64,000 nucleotides of DNA, taken from Paraburkholderia edwinii (GTDB lineage Bacteria; Pseudomonadota; Gammaproteobacteria; Burkholderiales; Burkholderiaceae). The number at the start of each line of letters is the position of its first letter. Positions within the stretch are counted from its first letter, which is position 1. The notes beneath the pieces are model-generated. The model was not told where the DNA came from. It saw only the letters and a program-made list of their open reading frames with translations, and searched no databases. The DNA lies in assembly GCF_019428685.1 (NCBI RefSeq), contig NZ_CP080096.1:2046001-2110000 (forward strand), in the 5' to 3' direction. Positions 44,353-52,793 of this stretch are shown one piece after another. A program made the position numbers and the translations under genes.

Positions 44353-45518
44353 AGCAAAGCAAACACGTCGTGCTGCTGCACGCTTATAGCCGACGCAATT
44401 CTGGTGATGGATTGCTGGTGGATCTTTCGGTCGCGTTGCTGCGGGAAGCGCTCGGCGAGCGCACCCAGGTGTCGATCGTTGCAGCCGATCCCGCATCGTT
44501 TCCCGAGTACGAGGACGTCATTGCGGCGCCGGTGATGGGCTATGCGGGCAGTGCGCGAATCGCCGAAGCGGCGGCCGCGTGCGCGCGCTGGCGCACACGC
44601 AGCGTGACGCAACTGCGCGCGCGCCTGCACGACGCCGATCTGATCGTCGGAGTGGGGGGCGGCTATTTGCGAGCCCGTACCGGTGCGGAGGCGCTCAAGC
44701 TTGAACTCGGTCATATGCTGCAGATGCGCGCGGCAAGAGCATCGGGCAAACCGGTTGTCTATCTTCCTCAGAGCATCGGGCCCACCTGCGCGGGCTCGTC
44801 GGCTAGCTCGTCCGTGTTCGGTGCGCGTCTGAAAGGCCTGCTCGGCGCCTATTCGACGGTATTCGTGCGCGACGACCGTTCGCTGTCACTGCTCGCCAGT
44901 ACGGGCTGTGCGGTGCGTGCGCCGGATCTCGCGGTTCTTGAATTCGAACGAAGGCACGAGGCTGTACTCGCCAAGGCAGCGCAGCGAAGCAGTTCAGTAC
45001 GGCATGTGGCGATGGTGCTGCGCGAAGCGCCGAGCTGGGATGCGGCGAAGCGGATGCATTACGCCCGGTCCGTGCAGCGCCTTGCGGAGCTGCTGTGCGG
45101 GCAGTGCCGATTGAGCTTCGCGGTACAGAGTACCGGACGTGGAAACGACGATGCCGCGTACTATCGCAGCCTCGGCATCGAAGCGACGCTGCCAGGCCTC
45201 AAGCAACTGCTTGCCGACGACACGCCCGACGTCGTCGTATCGGTACGGCTGCATGGCGCGCTGGAGTCGATCCTGCACGGCGTGCCGGCCTTCCATCTGA
45301 GCTACGAGCGCAAAGGCTTCGGCGCCTATGGCGATCTGCATATCGACGACTGGGTCGCCAATGCGGCTTCCTTCGATCCCGACGCGGTCGTGCAACGGAT
45401 CTTCCGTGACGATGCGATCCCGTCGTTCTGGCACGCGGCCGCCGGTGGCCTCGATGCGGTCCGCGCAAGCCGGACCCGCATCGTCGAGACGCTGCGCCGC
45501 GCGGCGCAGCCCGACTGA
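44349..45518 (+). CDS. Polysaccharide pyruvyl transferase family protein
   Basis: 389 residues. The family (PF04230) pattern is visible: HAYSRRNSGDGLLVDLSVALL at the N-terminus, VGVGGGYLRARTG, VYLPQSIGPT, VFVRDDRSLSLL and the C-terminal VVSVRLHGALESILHGVPAF. These enzymes transfer pyruvate from PEP as a ketal onto a sugar, making the polymer acidic. The ATGA overlap with the glycosyltransferase shows translational coupling. Confidence 0.87.
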   Translation: MKQSKHVVLLHAYSRRNSGDGLLVDLSVALLREALGERTQVSIVAADPASFPEYEDVIAAPVMGYAGSARIAEAAAACARWRTRSVTQLRARLHDADLIVGVGGGYLRARTGAEALKLELGHMLQMRAARASGKPVVYLPQSIGPTCAGSSASSSVFGARLKGLLGAYSTVFVRDDRSLSLLASTGCAVRAPDLAVLEFERRHEAVLAKAAQRSSSVRHVAMVLREAPSWDAAKRMHYARSVQRLAELLCGQCRLSFAVQSTGRGNDDAAYYRSLGIEATLPGLKQLLADDTPDVVVSVRLHGALESILHGVPAFHLSYERKGFGAYGDLHIDDWVANAASFDPDAVVQRIFRDDAIPSFWHAAAGGLDAVRASRTRIVETLRRAAQPD

Positions 45519-45527
45519 GTTCGTACG

Positions 45528-46799
45528 ATGTGGGTGCGTCTCTTTCTGCGCGTCGTCTCGCTCGGCGCGAAATTCCTGCTGACGGTGGTGATCGCGCGAA
45601 CGCTCGGATTTGCCGCGGTTGCCGACTACGGTCTCGCGGTCGCGGCATCCGTTGTGGCGTCGAAGGTGCTCGGTCTCGGCTTCAGTGCCGAGTTGAACCG
45701 GCGACTGAGCGCCGCCGAGCCTGGAGCCGCAATTCATAGCGCGCGCCGCTTGCGCGGCGTCTATTGCATCGCCTATCTGGCGATCGCGGCGCTTGGCTAC
45801 GCCGTCTGGCAATCAGTCCGGGTCGACGTCGAGCGCATCGGAGCGCCTGGCGTTCTGATTGCGGTGATGCTGGTGGCGTTTGCCGAGCACTATGCGCTCG
45901 AGGCGAATTCGTACCTGTTTTCACTGCATCGTACGCAGGCGGCTTCGGTCATGCTGTTTGCGCGCACAGGGGGTTGGGCCGTGCTCGCGGTGGCCGGTCT
46001 GCTCGCGGGCGTGATCGATGACATACAGCCGGTGCTGTGGCTCTGGATAGGCGCGAACGCTTGCGTGATCGTTGGCGCATGGGTTGTGATCGAGTCGATG
46101 GCGCGCGAGGCGACACCCGCTAATCGCGGCGACGCCGGCATGCGCGGCGTTTTCGCTAGCGGCGCCGCGTTCTACGTGGCAACGATTTTATTGTCTGCGA
46201 CGCAATACGCGGAACGCTTCATTGCCACGCCGTATCTGAGCGCCGACACACTGGGGCGCTATGTTTTCACATGGTCGATCGCCAATGCGGTTCAGACCAT
46301 CACGTACGCAGCGCTGATTGTCACCGCCGGCCCTCGTCTTGCCAAAACGGCAGCGGTTGCGCCTCAGCAGTTCCGCGCCGTACTGAGCCGTGCATTGGTT
46401 CGCACGACGCTGCTCGCACTGATCATTTCGTTCGGTATCGCCGCGCTGTGCAACGTGCTGTTCGGGCTCGCTCATCAACCGACGGATCGGCTTGGGCTCG
46501 AGACCTTGCTGATCCTTCTTGCATCGTTCGTGTTGCGCTCGGTGACCGATCTGTTGTGGGCCGCGTCGATCGCACTGCGACAGGGCATGGCCGTCGCGTT
46601 CGGTACAGCGGTGCTCCTCATGCTCAGTTCCCTGTCGACATGGTGGCTTGCCGTGCATCTGTCGATGCCCGGCCTCGCGCTCGCGCATCTTGGCACGAGC
46701 GTGTTCGTTGCTGGCTGGCTGGGGTGGGTCGTAGGGAGCCGTTTGCCCTCGACAAGCCCGGCGGCAGCGTCGCAAACGGGGGACCGATATGTTGCGTAG
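45528..46799 (+). CDS. wzx: Polysaccharide flippase, Wzx-like
   Basis: 423 residues with about twelve hydrophobic helices in the arrangement of the MOP/PST flippases; the start MWVRLFLRVVSLGAKFLLTVVIARTL is typical of short first helices in this group. It should flip lipid-linked repeat units across the inner membrane. The next gene overlaps by 11 nt. Confidence 0.78.
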   Translation: MWVRLFLRVVSLGAKFLLTVVIARTLGFAAVADYGLAVAASVVASKVLGLGFSAELNRRLSAAEPGAAIHSARRLRGVYCIAYLAIAALGYAVWQSVRVDVERIGAPGVLIAVMLVAFAEHYALEANSYLFSLHRTQAASVMLFARTGGWAVLAVAGLLAGVIDDIQPVLWLWIGANACVIVGAWVVIESMAREATPANRGDAGMRGVFASGAAFYVATILLSATQYAERFIATPYLSADTLGRYVFTWSIANAVQTITYAALIVTAGPRLAKTAAVAPQQFRAVLSRALVRTTLLALIISFGIAALCNVLFGLAHQPTDRLGLETLLILLASFVLRSVTDLLWAASIALRQGMAVAFGTAVLLMLSSLSTWWLAVHLSMPGLALAHLGTSVFVAGWLGWVVGSRLPSTSPAAASQTGDRYVA

Positions 46800-47865
46800 A
46801 GTGCTCGAGGCCGGGCCCAGGCTCAGCCGCGGCGTGGTGGGACTCGTGACGGCCGCGTCCGCGCTGCTTTATATCGCGGTATTCGCGAACGCCGGCGCGG
46901 TTTTGCCGGAATTCATCTTTCGCGATGCCGACAAGATTCAGGCGCAAATGGAAGGGTCCAGTACCTACGACGGCTCTTCGTTCGATGCGGTGGCTGGCTT
47001 CTACGGATTATTTGGCCCGACGCTGCTGAACCTGTTCATTATCGGCATCGGTGTACTGTTTATCCGCACCGTGCTAAGTGGAGCAAACCGCTTTGGACTG
47101 TGTGCGGCAGCGTTGTTGCTTAGCATGCCATGCGTGTTTTTCAACCTGTTTGTGGCGAGCAAGGACACGCTCGTCGTACTGATGTCGCTGTTGATCGTCT
47201 GGTCGGCGGGGCGGCGTCGCACGTGGATAGCGCCGATGACGGCAATCGTGCTTTACGGCGGCTATGCGTTTCTCGTGCGGCCTTATTTTGTGCTGATCAT
47301 AGCGATTGCCTGCGGCATCGCCGTGTTCCGGCACGTCCCGCTTCGCTGGAAGATTCTCGCCGTCATGGTTGTGGCCGGCGGGCTGGCGTCGGCGCCTGCA
47401 ACCGTCTATTTCGCGTTGCTTCATCCGCGCGATATGGCCGTCGATTATCTCGTCTATCAGTCGCCGTTCGGCGCACGCACGAGCTTTTACAACCCGCTCG
47501 AGCCGACGTCGTTCTTCGCGTTCTGCTTCGATTACCTGTATGCGAGCGCCCGGCTCAATCTCGCACCGCTGTTTTCGCCGGGACCGAAGGAAGCGGTAAT
47601 GCAACTGTTCGTATTGCTCGCAGTCGCGCCGGCGCTTCGAACCGTATTGCAGCGGCGCGATGTCCAGCAACCCGTCGCGTATCAGCTTTGCGCGTGTCTC
47701 GTACTTGCGCACGTGAGCGTATCGATGCTGTTCGAGCCCGATCTCGGCAGTTACGTTCGGCATTTGTCGAGCGTCGCGTTGTTCTCGATGGCGTTGCTGC
47801 ACAGCCGTCGCATGGATAAGGCGGCAATCAGGCGCGCTGTATCGACGACGCCGGTCAGCGCTTGA
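46789..47865 (+). CDS. Multi-span membrane protein, probable Wzy-like polymerase
   Basis: 358 residues with about nine to ten hydrophobic helices. Sequence motifs are weak, as usual for Wzy. The position right after the flippase, and the need for a polymerase in a Wzx/Wzy cluster, support this role. A periplasmic loop with AVDYLVYQSPFGARTSFYNP may be the active region. Its 3' end overlaps the tail of the convergent hydrolase gene by 11 nt. Confidence 0.65.
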   Translation: MLRRVLEAGPRLSRGVVGLVTAASALLYIAVFANAGAVLPEFIFRDADKIQAQMEGSSTYDGSSFDAVAGFYGLFGPTLLNLFIIGIGVLFIRTVLSGANRFGLCAAALLLSMPCVFFNLFVASKDTLVVLMSLLIVWSAGRRRTWIAPMTAIVLYGGYAFLVRPYFVLIIAIACGIAVFRHVPLRWKILAVMVVAGGLASAPATVYFALLHPRDMAVDYLVYQSPFGARTSFYNPLEPTSFFAFCFDYLYASARLNLAPLFSPGPKEAVMQLFVLLAVAPALRTVLQRRDVQQPVAYQLCACLVLAHVSVSMLFEPDLGSYVRHLSSVALFSMALLHSRRMDKAAIRRAVSTTPVSA

Positions 47866-48943
47866 GCAGTACGTTGCGCACGGCCTGCAAGGCGGGTTTC
47901 GGCTGTTCCGCGGTGACGACAAGACCGTAATTGCGTTCGCGAAGGTTCGCGCCGGTCGGTGTGTCTTTCCATTCATAGATCGAAACAAGCGGCGTCTTCA
48001 TGTCGGGAAGCGCAGCAAGAAAATCGCCTACGCGGCGTGTTTGCGCCGCCTGACCTCCCAACGTTCCTTTGGACGGCACGCCCCACTCGGTAATCACCGC
48101 GGGCATTCCGTAGCGCGCGCGGATCTCGCGTGACGCAGCCTCGATGGCCTCCGGCGTCATCCCGTATGCATGGTATGAGACTGCATCGATGCAGCCTGGC
48201 ATGCCGCTGATGGCCGCCTGTAACAGCGCATCGGCAAGCGTCCCGCGCACAGGCGCGCGCGCCAGGCCGTATCCATACACCGGCACCTCATGCGGCCGCG
48301 CAGCAAGCTGCGAACAGACGGTGCGCATGAAAGGCCCGAACGTCGTTTCGACACTCCCCGTTGGCCAATACTTACTGAGGTCCGGTTCATTCCACAATTC
48401 TATCGCGAGGATTTGCGCGCGGAATTCGTGGGCTATGTCGAGCACTGCTGTCGCGAAGCGACGGGCGCTGGCGTCGAGCTCTGCATCCGGCGAAATATCC
48501 GGCGAAATATCCGGCGAACGCTGCAGCGCTTGCGCCGCAAGCGGACGCGTCGAGCGAAATGTGACCAGAACGGGCAACCCGGCCTTGCCGGCCGCGATGA
48601 ACGCGGCTCGCATGCGTGCCTGGTAGGCCTTATCGTGAAGCGCATTGGTCCATATGCCGAGACGTACGAACGAAAAACCCGCTGCGCGGATCGCTCGCGC
48701 GTCGTCAATGGTAAAAGTCTCGAGTTTGACCTGAACGCCGACCTGCGTCGGTTGCGTGTCGGCGCGTACCGAAGGTTCCGCGGGTGCGGCAACGGTGAAG
48801 GGTGAATGGCATGCGCATGCGAACATCAGTGCGAGAATTGCGCTGCGCGTACGTCGCAGCTGATGCGACGGTTCGCCTGTGGACAATGTGGCAGTATCGG
48901 CTGTGCCGCTGTTCGGCAAGACAGGCAGGCGAGCGTGTTTCAT
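47855..48943 (-). CDS. Exported clan-A glycoside hydrolase (cellulase/GH5- or GH39-like)
   Basis: 362 residues. A hydrophobic export segment (RSAILALMFACACH, then VAAPAEPS) follows a polar N-terminal stretch. The barrel shows the acid/base motif IELWNEPD near residue 184 and the nucleophile motif VITEWGVPS near 284. An in-frame 12-bp repeat encodes ISPDISPD. It may trim or degrade the EPS in the periplasm or outside. The start is uncertain because no ribosome site precedes the ATG at 48943; internal starts closer to the signal are possible. Confidence 0.8.
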   Translation of the reverse strand: MKHARLPVLPNSGTADTATLSTGEPSHQLRRTRSAILALMFACACHSPFTVAAPAEPSVRADTQPTQVGVQVKLETFTIDDARAIRAAGFSFVRLGIWTNALHDKAYQARMRAAFIAAGKAGLPVLVTFRSTRPLAAQALQRSPDISPDISPDAELDASARRFATAVLDIAHEFRAQILAIELWNEPDLSKYWPTGSVETTFGPFMRTVCSQLAARPHEVPVYGYGLARAPVRGTLADALLQAAISGMPGCIDAVSYHAYGMTPEAIEAASREIRARYGMPAVITEWGVPSKGTLGGQAAQTRRVGDFLAALPDMKTPLVSIYEWKDTPTGANLRERNYGLVVTAEQPKPALQAVRNVLLKR

Positions 48944-48985
48944 CTGGAGAGGTGCGAATTCGATGCGTGACGACCGGACAGTGCG

Positions 48986-49135
48986 ATGAACAAGGTAATC
49001 GCCGGGATCGGCATGGTGGCGAGACTGGCAATGGGGCTCGCCATTCTCGCTGTGGTCGTTGTCTGGAATGCGTTGACACGGGCAGGCGACGCCAGCGCGG
49101 AGTCTCGACCGCGCAAGCCCCATGACGATGACTGA
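48986..49135 (+). CDS. Candidate 49-residue single-pass membrane peptide
   Basis: The frame encodes MNKVIAGIGMVARLAMGLAI, then further hydrophobic residues to about 30, then a polar tail ending PRKPHDDD. An eight-codon ORF (48963-48988) with GGAGAGG upstream ends in an ATGA overlap with this start, so translation could be coupled. It lies between the divergent hydrolase gene and the convergent priming transferase inside the EPS cluster. No known family is recognised. Confidence 0.45.
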   Translation: MNKVIAGIGMVARLAMGLAILAVVVVWNALTRAGDASAESRPRKPHDDD

Positions 49136-49162
49136 AGGGGATTCCGCCATCAGCGGCGCCGC

Positions 49163-50605
49163 TCAATACGCGTTACTCCCCACAAACCCCTTCAAAACCG
49201 TCAACCACACGATCTTCAGATCCAACCCCAGCGTCCAGTGCTGGATGTAATGAATATCGAACATCACCCGCGCGGCCATTTTCTCGACCCGCTCGGTTTC
49301 GCCGCGATACCCATTGACCTGCGCCCACCCGGTAATACCCGGCTTGATCCGATACCGGTACATATAGTCCTGCACGAGATTCTTGTAGTACTCGTCGTGC
49401 TCGACTGCATGCGGCCGCGGCCCGACCACCGACATCTCGCCTTTCAGCACGTTGATGAACTGCGGCAGTTCATCGAGGCTCGTGCTGCGCAAAAAGCGGC
49501 CGAGACGCGTGATGCGCGCGTCGTTACGGCTCGCCTGCGTGACCGTGCCGGGCCGGTCCGCGCCTTGATACATCGTGCGGAACTTGTAGATCGAAAACAC
49601 TTCGCCGTTCATGCCCTTGCGGCTTTGCCGGAAGAAAACCGGCCCCGGCGACGAGCACTTCACGGCCACCGCGATGGCCACCAGCACCGGCGCGAGCGCG
49701 AGCAGCGCGCACAACGCGAAGAGCCGGTCGAAGATCGCTTTGGGCAGCACACGCAGGCCGCGCTCGGGTGATGCAATCACATTGAGCACGGGCACACCGA
49801 GACAATCGACGATGGCCGGCTCCGGCAACAGGCGTCCTTCGAGTGCCGGCACGATGCGGATATTGACGAAGTCGTCGCGGAACGCGTCGACGATCCGTTC
49901 CACGCAGGTGGGTTCGTCGCGCGCGTCGACGATCCACAGTTCGCCGATGCGATGCGCGCGCACCAGCTGCGTAAACGAATCGAGCTCGCATACCGTGGGA
50001 ATGTCGGCGACCAGCGTATCGCGCTCGAGTGCCGTATCGAAGATCAGCTCGGGTGTGAATGCGGCGTCCTGTTTTGCGGCGAGCCGTGTGGCGATCTCGC
50101 GGCCATGTTCGGCGCGCGCGACGATCGCGACCGGCGTGCGTCCATAGCCGCGGCTGCGCAGCGCGCGCAGTGCCGCGTACAGCGTATAGCGATGCAGCAA
50201 CATCAGCACGGAGCTGAGCGCCGTCCAGCAGAGAATCCAGTTCATACGCTGCTCCGCGCCCGGATAGCCACCGGAAATAAGTGCTACGGCGAGTTGCGCG
50301 CCGAGCCAGCAGCAAATGGCGCGCGTAGTTGACCGCGCCGCGCTCCCGTTGCTGTCGCGCGACCGGTAGACGCCGGTCAGATGAAACGCAAGCAGTGCGA
50401 GCAGGACGCCAAGCAAGCCGAACAGATCGTCGAGATGCGAAGGGGAGGTGTCGCTGTAGGTAAACGAAAGCGCGAACAGCGCGCCAGCCACGATCATCAA
50501 CAGATCGCCGATTTGTAAAGCGAGAGCAAACATGGACGCGACGCCAAAGGCGTTCAGAAGGCAAAGAGAAAAGGACGATGTGACCGGATCGTAGCGAGAT
50601 GCCAT
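49163..50605 (-). CDS. Undecaprenyl-phosphate glucose phosphotransferase (WcaJ type)
   Basis: 480 residues. Four to five N-terminal hydrophobic helices are followed by a soluble central domain and the C-terminal bacterial sugar transferase domain: VFFRQSRKGMNGEVFSIYKF, TSLDELPQFINVLKGEMSVV, GPRPHAVEHDEYY and IKPGITGWAQVNGYRGET. It transfers a sugar-1-phosphate, usually glucose, to the lipid carrier and starts each repeat unit. The ATG at 50605 lacks a ribosome site, so the start is tentative. Monocistronic on the minus strand, opposite to the wza operon. Confidence 0.9.
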   Translation of the reverse strand: MASRYDPVTSSFSLCLLNAFGVASMFALALQIGDLLMIVAGALFALSFTYSDTSPSHLDDLFGLLGVLLALLAFHLTGVYRSRDSNGSAARSTTRAICCWLGAQLAVALISGGYPGAEQRMNWILCWTALSSVLMLLHRYTLYAALRALRSRGYGRTPVAIVARAEHGREIATRLAAKQDAAFTPELIFDTALERDTLVADIPTVCELDSFTQLVRAHRIGELWIVDARDEPTCVERIVDAFRDDFVNIRIVPALEGRLLPEPAIVDCLGVPVLNVIASPERGLRVLPKAIFDRLFALCALLALAPVLVAIAVAVKCSSPGPVFFRQSRKGMNGEVFSIYKFRTMYQGADRPGTVTQASRNDARITRLGRFLRSTSLDELPQFINVLKGEMSVVGPRPHAVEHDEYYKNLVQDYMYRYRIKPGITGWAQVNGYRGETERVEKMAARVMFDIHYIQHWTLGLDLKIVWLTVLKGFVGSNAY

Positions 50606-50688
50606 TGCAAGGAGGTCATGAGCGGTCACGTGCGGGGGCGAAGCCGGGGAGACATCAGTCGGGGCCGCATGCCGCGCGGCGCCTGCGC

Positions 50689-51612
50689 TTACGCCGGCTC
50701 GTGACGTGCGCGGCTGCGAAATTCGCTCGGCGACAGCTGGACGACTTGCCGGAACAGCCGCGCGAGACATTCGCCGCTGGTCAGGCCGCAGCGGCGCGCA
50801 ATCTTGTCGACCGGCAGGTCGCTTTGCGCGAGCAGGGTCGACGCCAGTTCGACGCGCGTGCGGCGCAGATGCTCGGATGGCTTGATGCCCATCTCCGCGC
50901 GAAAATGCCGCAAATACGAGCGCTCGCTCATACCGGCGTGCTGCGCCGCCGTCGTGATCGAAATACGCTTGTCGCAGTTGCGTGCGATCCATTGCGCACT
51001 GTCGCGGATCTTCTGCCTGATCGGTTCGTGGCTATCGAGCGCGACGGAGACCGGCTTCGGCAAGCTCGTCCAAGACAGCTGCGTGGCGACTTCGCGCGCC
51101 GCGTCGGCGCCGAGATCGCGCCGCACGGTGTCGAGTGCAATTTCCACTGCCGACACGATCGATGCACCGCGCGTCGCATCGGACGGCTGCACGCGAGCGG
51201 CGCGAAGGATCGCGTTGCCTTCGCCGATCGCGCCGACCGTTTCGGCAGTTGTGCTCGCGTCGCGCAGCCAGGGGAGCAGTCGCGGGTCGCCGGCGGCCGC
51301 GCTCGCGCCATCGCCGCCGGCGACGAACAACGCGCGAAAGCCGCGGTGAGAGGCCGCGTGTTCGGGAAGCTTCTGGGTGAGCACCGCGATGCGCAGCGAA
51401 CAGTACACGTGCTCGCCGCTCGCCGAAAGATAGGTGGTTTTGTAGCGTGGCGTCGATGCATCGGCGTTCAGCCGGTTGGCCTTCTCGAAGACGTCGGCAA
51501 CTTCAGCCGCATGCAACAACGAAAACTGATCGAACAGCACAATGCCGATCGCGTAGGGCGCGGTGCCCGGCAGCCGTCCCGACGGCGTAAAAACATAGTC
51601 GACCAAACTCAT
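50689..51612 (-). CDS. GlxA-type AraC family transcriptional regulator
   Basis: 307 residues. The N-terminal DJ-1/PfpI-like domain (YAIGIVLFDQFSLLHAAEVAD; ALFVAGGDGAS) lacks clear enzyme residues. Two C-terminal helix-turn-helix units (ISITTAAQHAGMSERSYLRH; VDKIARRCGLTSGECLARLF) are AraC-like. GGAG lies about 11 nt before the ATG at 51612. It probably controls neighbouring EPS genes, such as the priming transferase 83 bp downstream. Confidence 0.87.
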   Translation of the reverse strand: MSLVDYVFTPSGRLPGTAPYAIGIVLFDQFSLLHAAEVADVFEKANRLNADASTPRYKTTYLSASGEHVYCSLRIAVLTQKLPEHAASHRGFRALFVAGGDGASAAAGDPRLLPWLRDASTTAETVGAIGEGNAILRAARVQPSDATRGASIVSAVEIALDTVRRDLGADAAREVATQLSWTSLPKPVSVALDSHEPIRQKIRDSAQWIARNCDKRISITTAAQHAGMSERSYLRHFRAEMGIKPSEHLRRTRVELASTLLAQSDLPVDKIARRCGLTSGECLARLFRQVVQLSPSEFRSRARHEPA

Positions 51613-52793
51613 CTTCGGCACATCTCCACGTAGCAACGGATCCGCTGGTCAAGCCGCGCGCATTGGCGATGTGGCTTGTCGGCGGGCGGCCCGCGGGTCT
51701 TGCAGCGCGCAACTCGTTGCCCAGCGTCGAGGGGGGAAGCATAGAGAGCATGTCGCGGAGGGAATATAGGACCACTCTGATTTGATCTAGAGAAAAGTCC
51801 GAGCGACGCGATAGTTTGATAAGAGTCAACGATCGACGCACTTTTCGCGGCGCCGAATGCCTGCTTTTGACGCGATCATCTTTTCGAAACGTGAACGGAC
51901 TCGCGGCACGTTGCAGCCGACCACGCCGATGCAGGCGCCGGTACCCTATGCCGCGTGTGCCTGCGTCAGTTGTCCCACGTGGTTGCGTCAACTATTTGCG
52001 GACACCCGGCGCCGAGCAACTCCGCAGTCCAGTCGATGACGATGCGCGCGTGCGGTGCGAGATGAAGTTGCTGCGGAAGCACGATCGACGCGGGCAGCGA
52101 CGGCGTCTTCCAGTCCTTCACCTCGACGGCGGTGCCGGCCGAAGCGGCGGCGGGCGCGCTACAACGAGATCGGCATGAAGCATCTCGACAGCGAACAGCG
52201 CCACGCCGCGGGTTGAGCTCGTTGAATGACGCGGCGCACGATGATGCGCGCGTTGATGTCAATCCAGGCTAAACACCCACACTAGCGTTAGCGCCGACGG
52301 CCGTGCACGCTTGCCGCACGGCGTGCCGTGCCGGCAAATTCTTCCTCCTCAATGGGTGCCCGACGCTATGCGAAGCAGCTTCGTCCCGCCTTCGACAGCA
52401 CGTGTTTCGCCCGCGCTCGCGGATGCTGGCCGCGTCGCTCCGCTAAACCTCGTTTCGCCCGCCAGGCCGCATGCCGCTTAAGTTTCGCGCCGATCTGCCG
52501 ATAGAAAAACAAGGCGGTGGCGCGCTGGTGCCGATGCATGAGATTGCATGCTGCTGGGCGCTGAATATCGCGCGCTCGAATACAGCCTTTAAACAGTTGT
52601 ATCGAAGTGTTGGGCGGCGCCTGTTTGCGACTGTGCTGCCCTTACAATTCCACTTGAATTTTCGTTGCTTATCTGGCCCTATTGACGAAGGATCGCTGCG
52701 CTTGAGCCGCGGCTTCGTCAAGCACGGCGGACATCGATGGTCACGCTGGCATCGCCGCGGACGTCGCGTCAGCCGACGAACTTGGAGCAAAAG
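51613..52793. other. Long intergenic region with a decayed gene
   Basis: 1181 bases between the AraC-type regulator and the NlpD-like gene. Apart from the LysR remnant listed separately there is no convincing gene. A frame at 52471-52851 has little coding character and overlaps the true gene. The region may be a site of past deletion or decay. Confidence 0.45.
51990..52215 (-). pseudogene. Remnant of a LysR-family regulator C-terminus
   Basis: One minus-strand frame from about 52130 to 51990 reads EVKDWKTPSLPASIVLPQQL then HLAPHARIVIDWTAELL, matching the usual C-terminal end of LysR effector domains. Just upstream a different frame reads GVALFAVEMLHADLVVA, which fits the preceding segment of the same domain, so a frameshift separates them. 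The DNA-binding part is absent. Confidence 0.6.

Noticed and set aside
50599..51633. 344-codon plus-strand frame with an AAGGAGG ribosome site
   Set aside because: It is antisense to the AraC-type regulator, whose domains are clear; the ribosome site match is likely chance.
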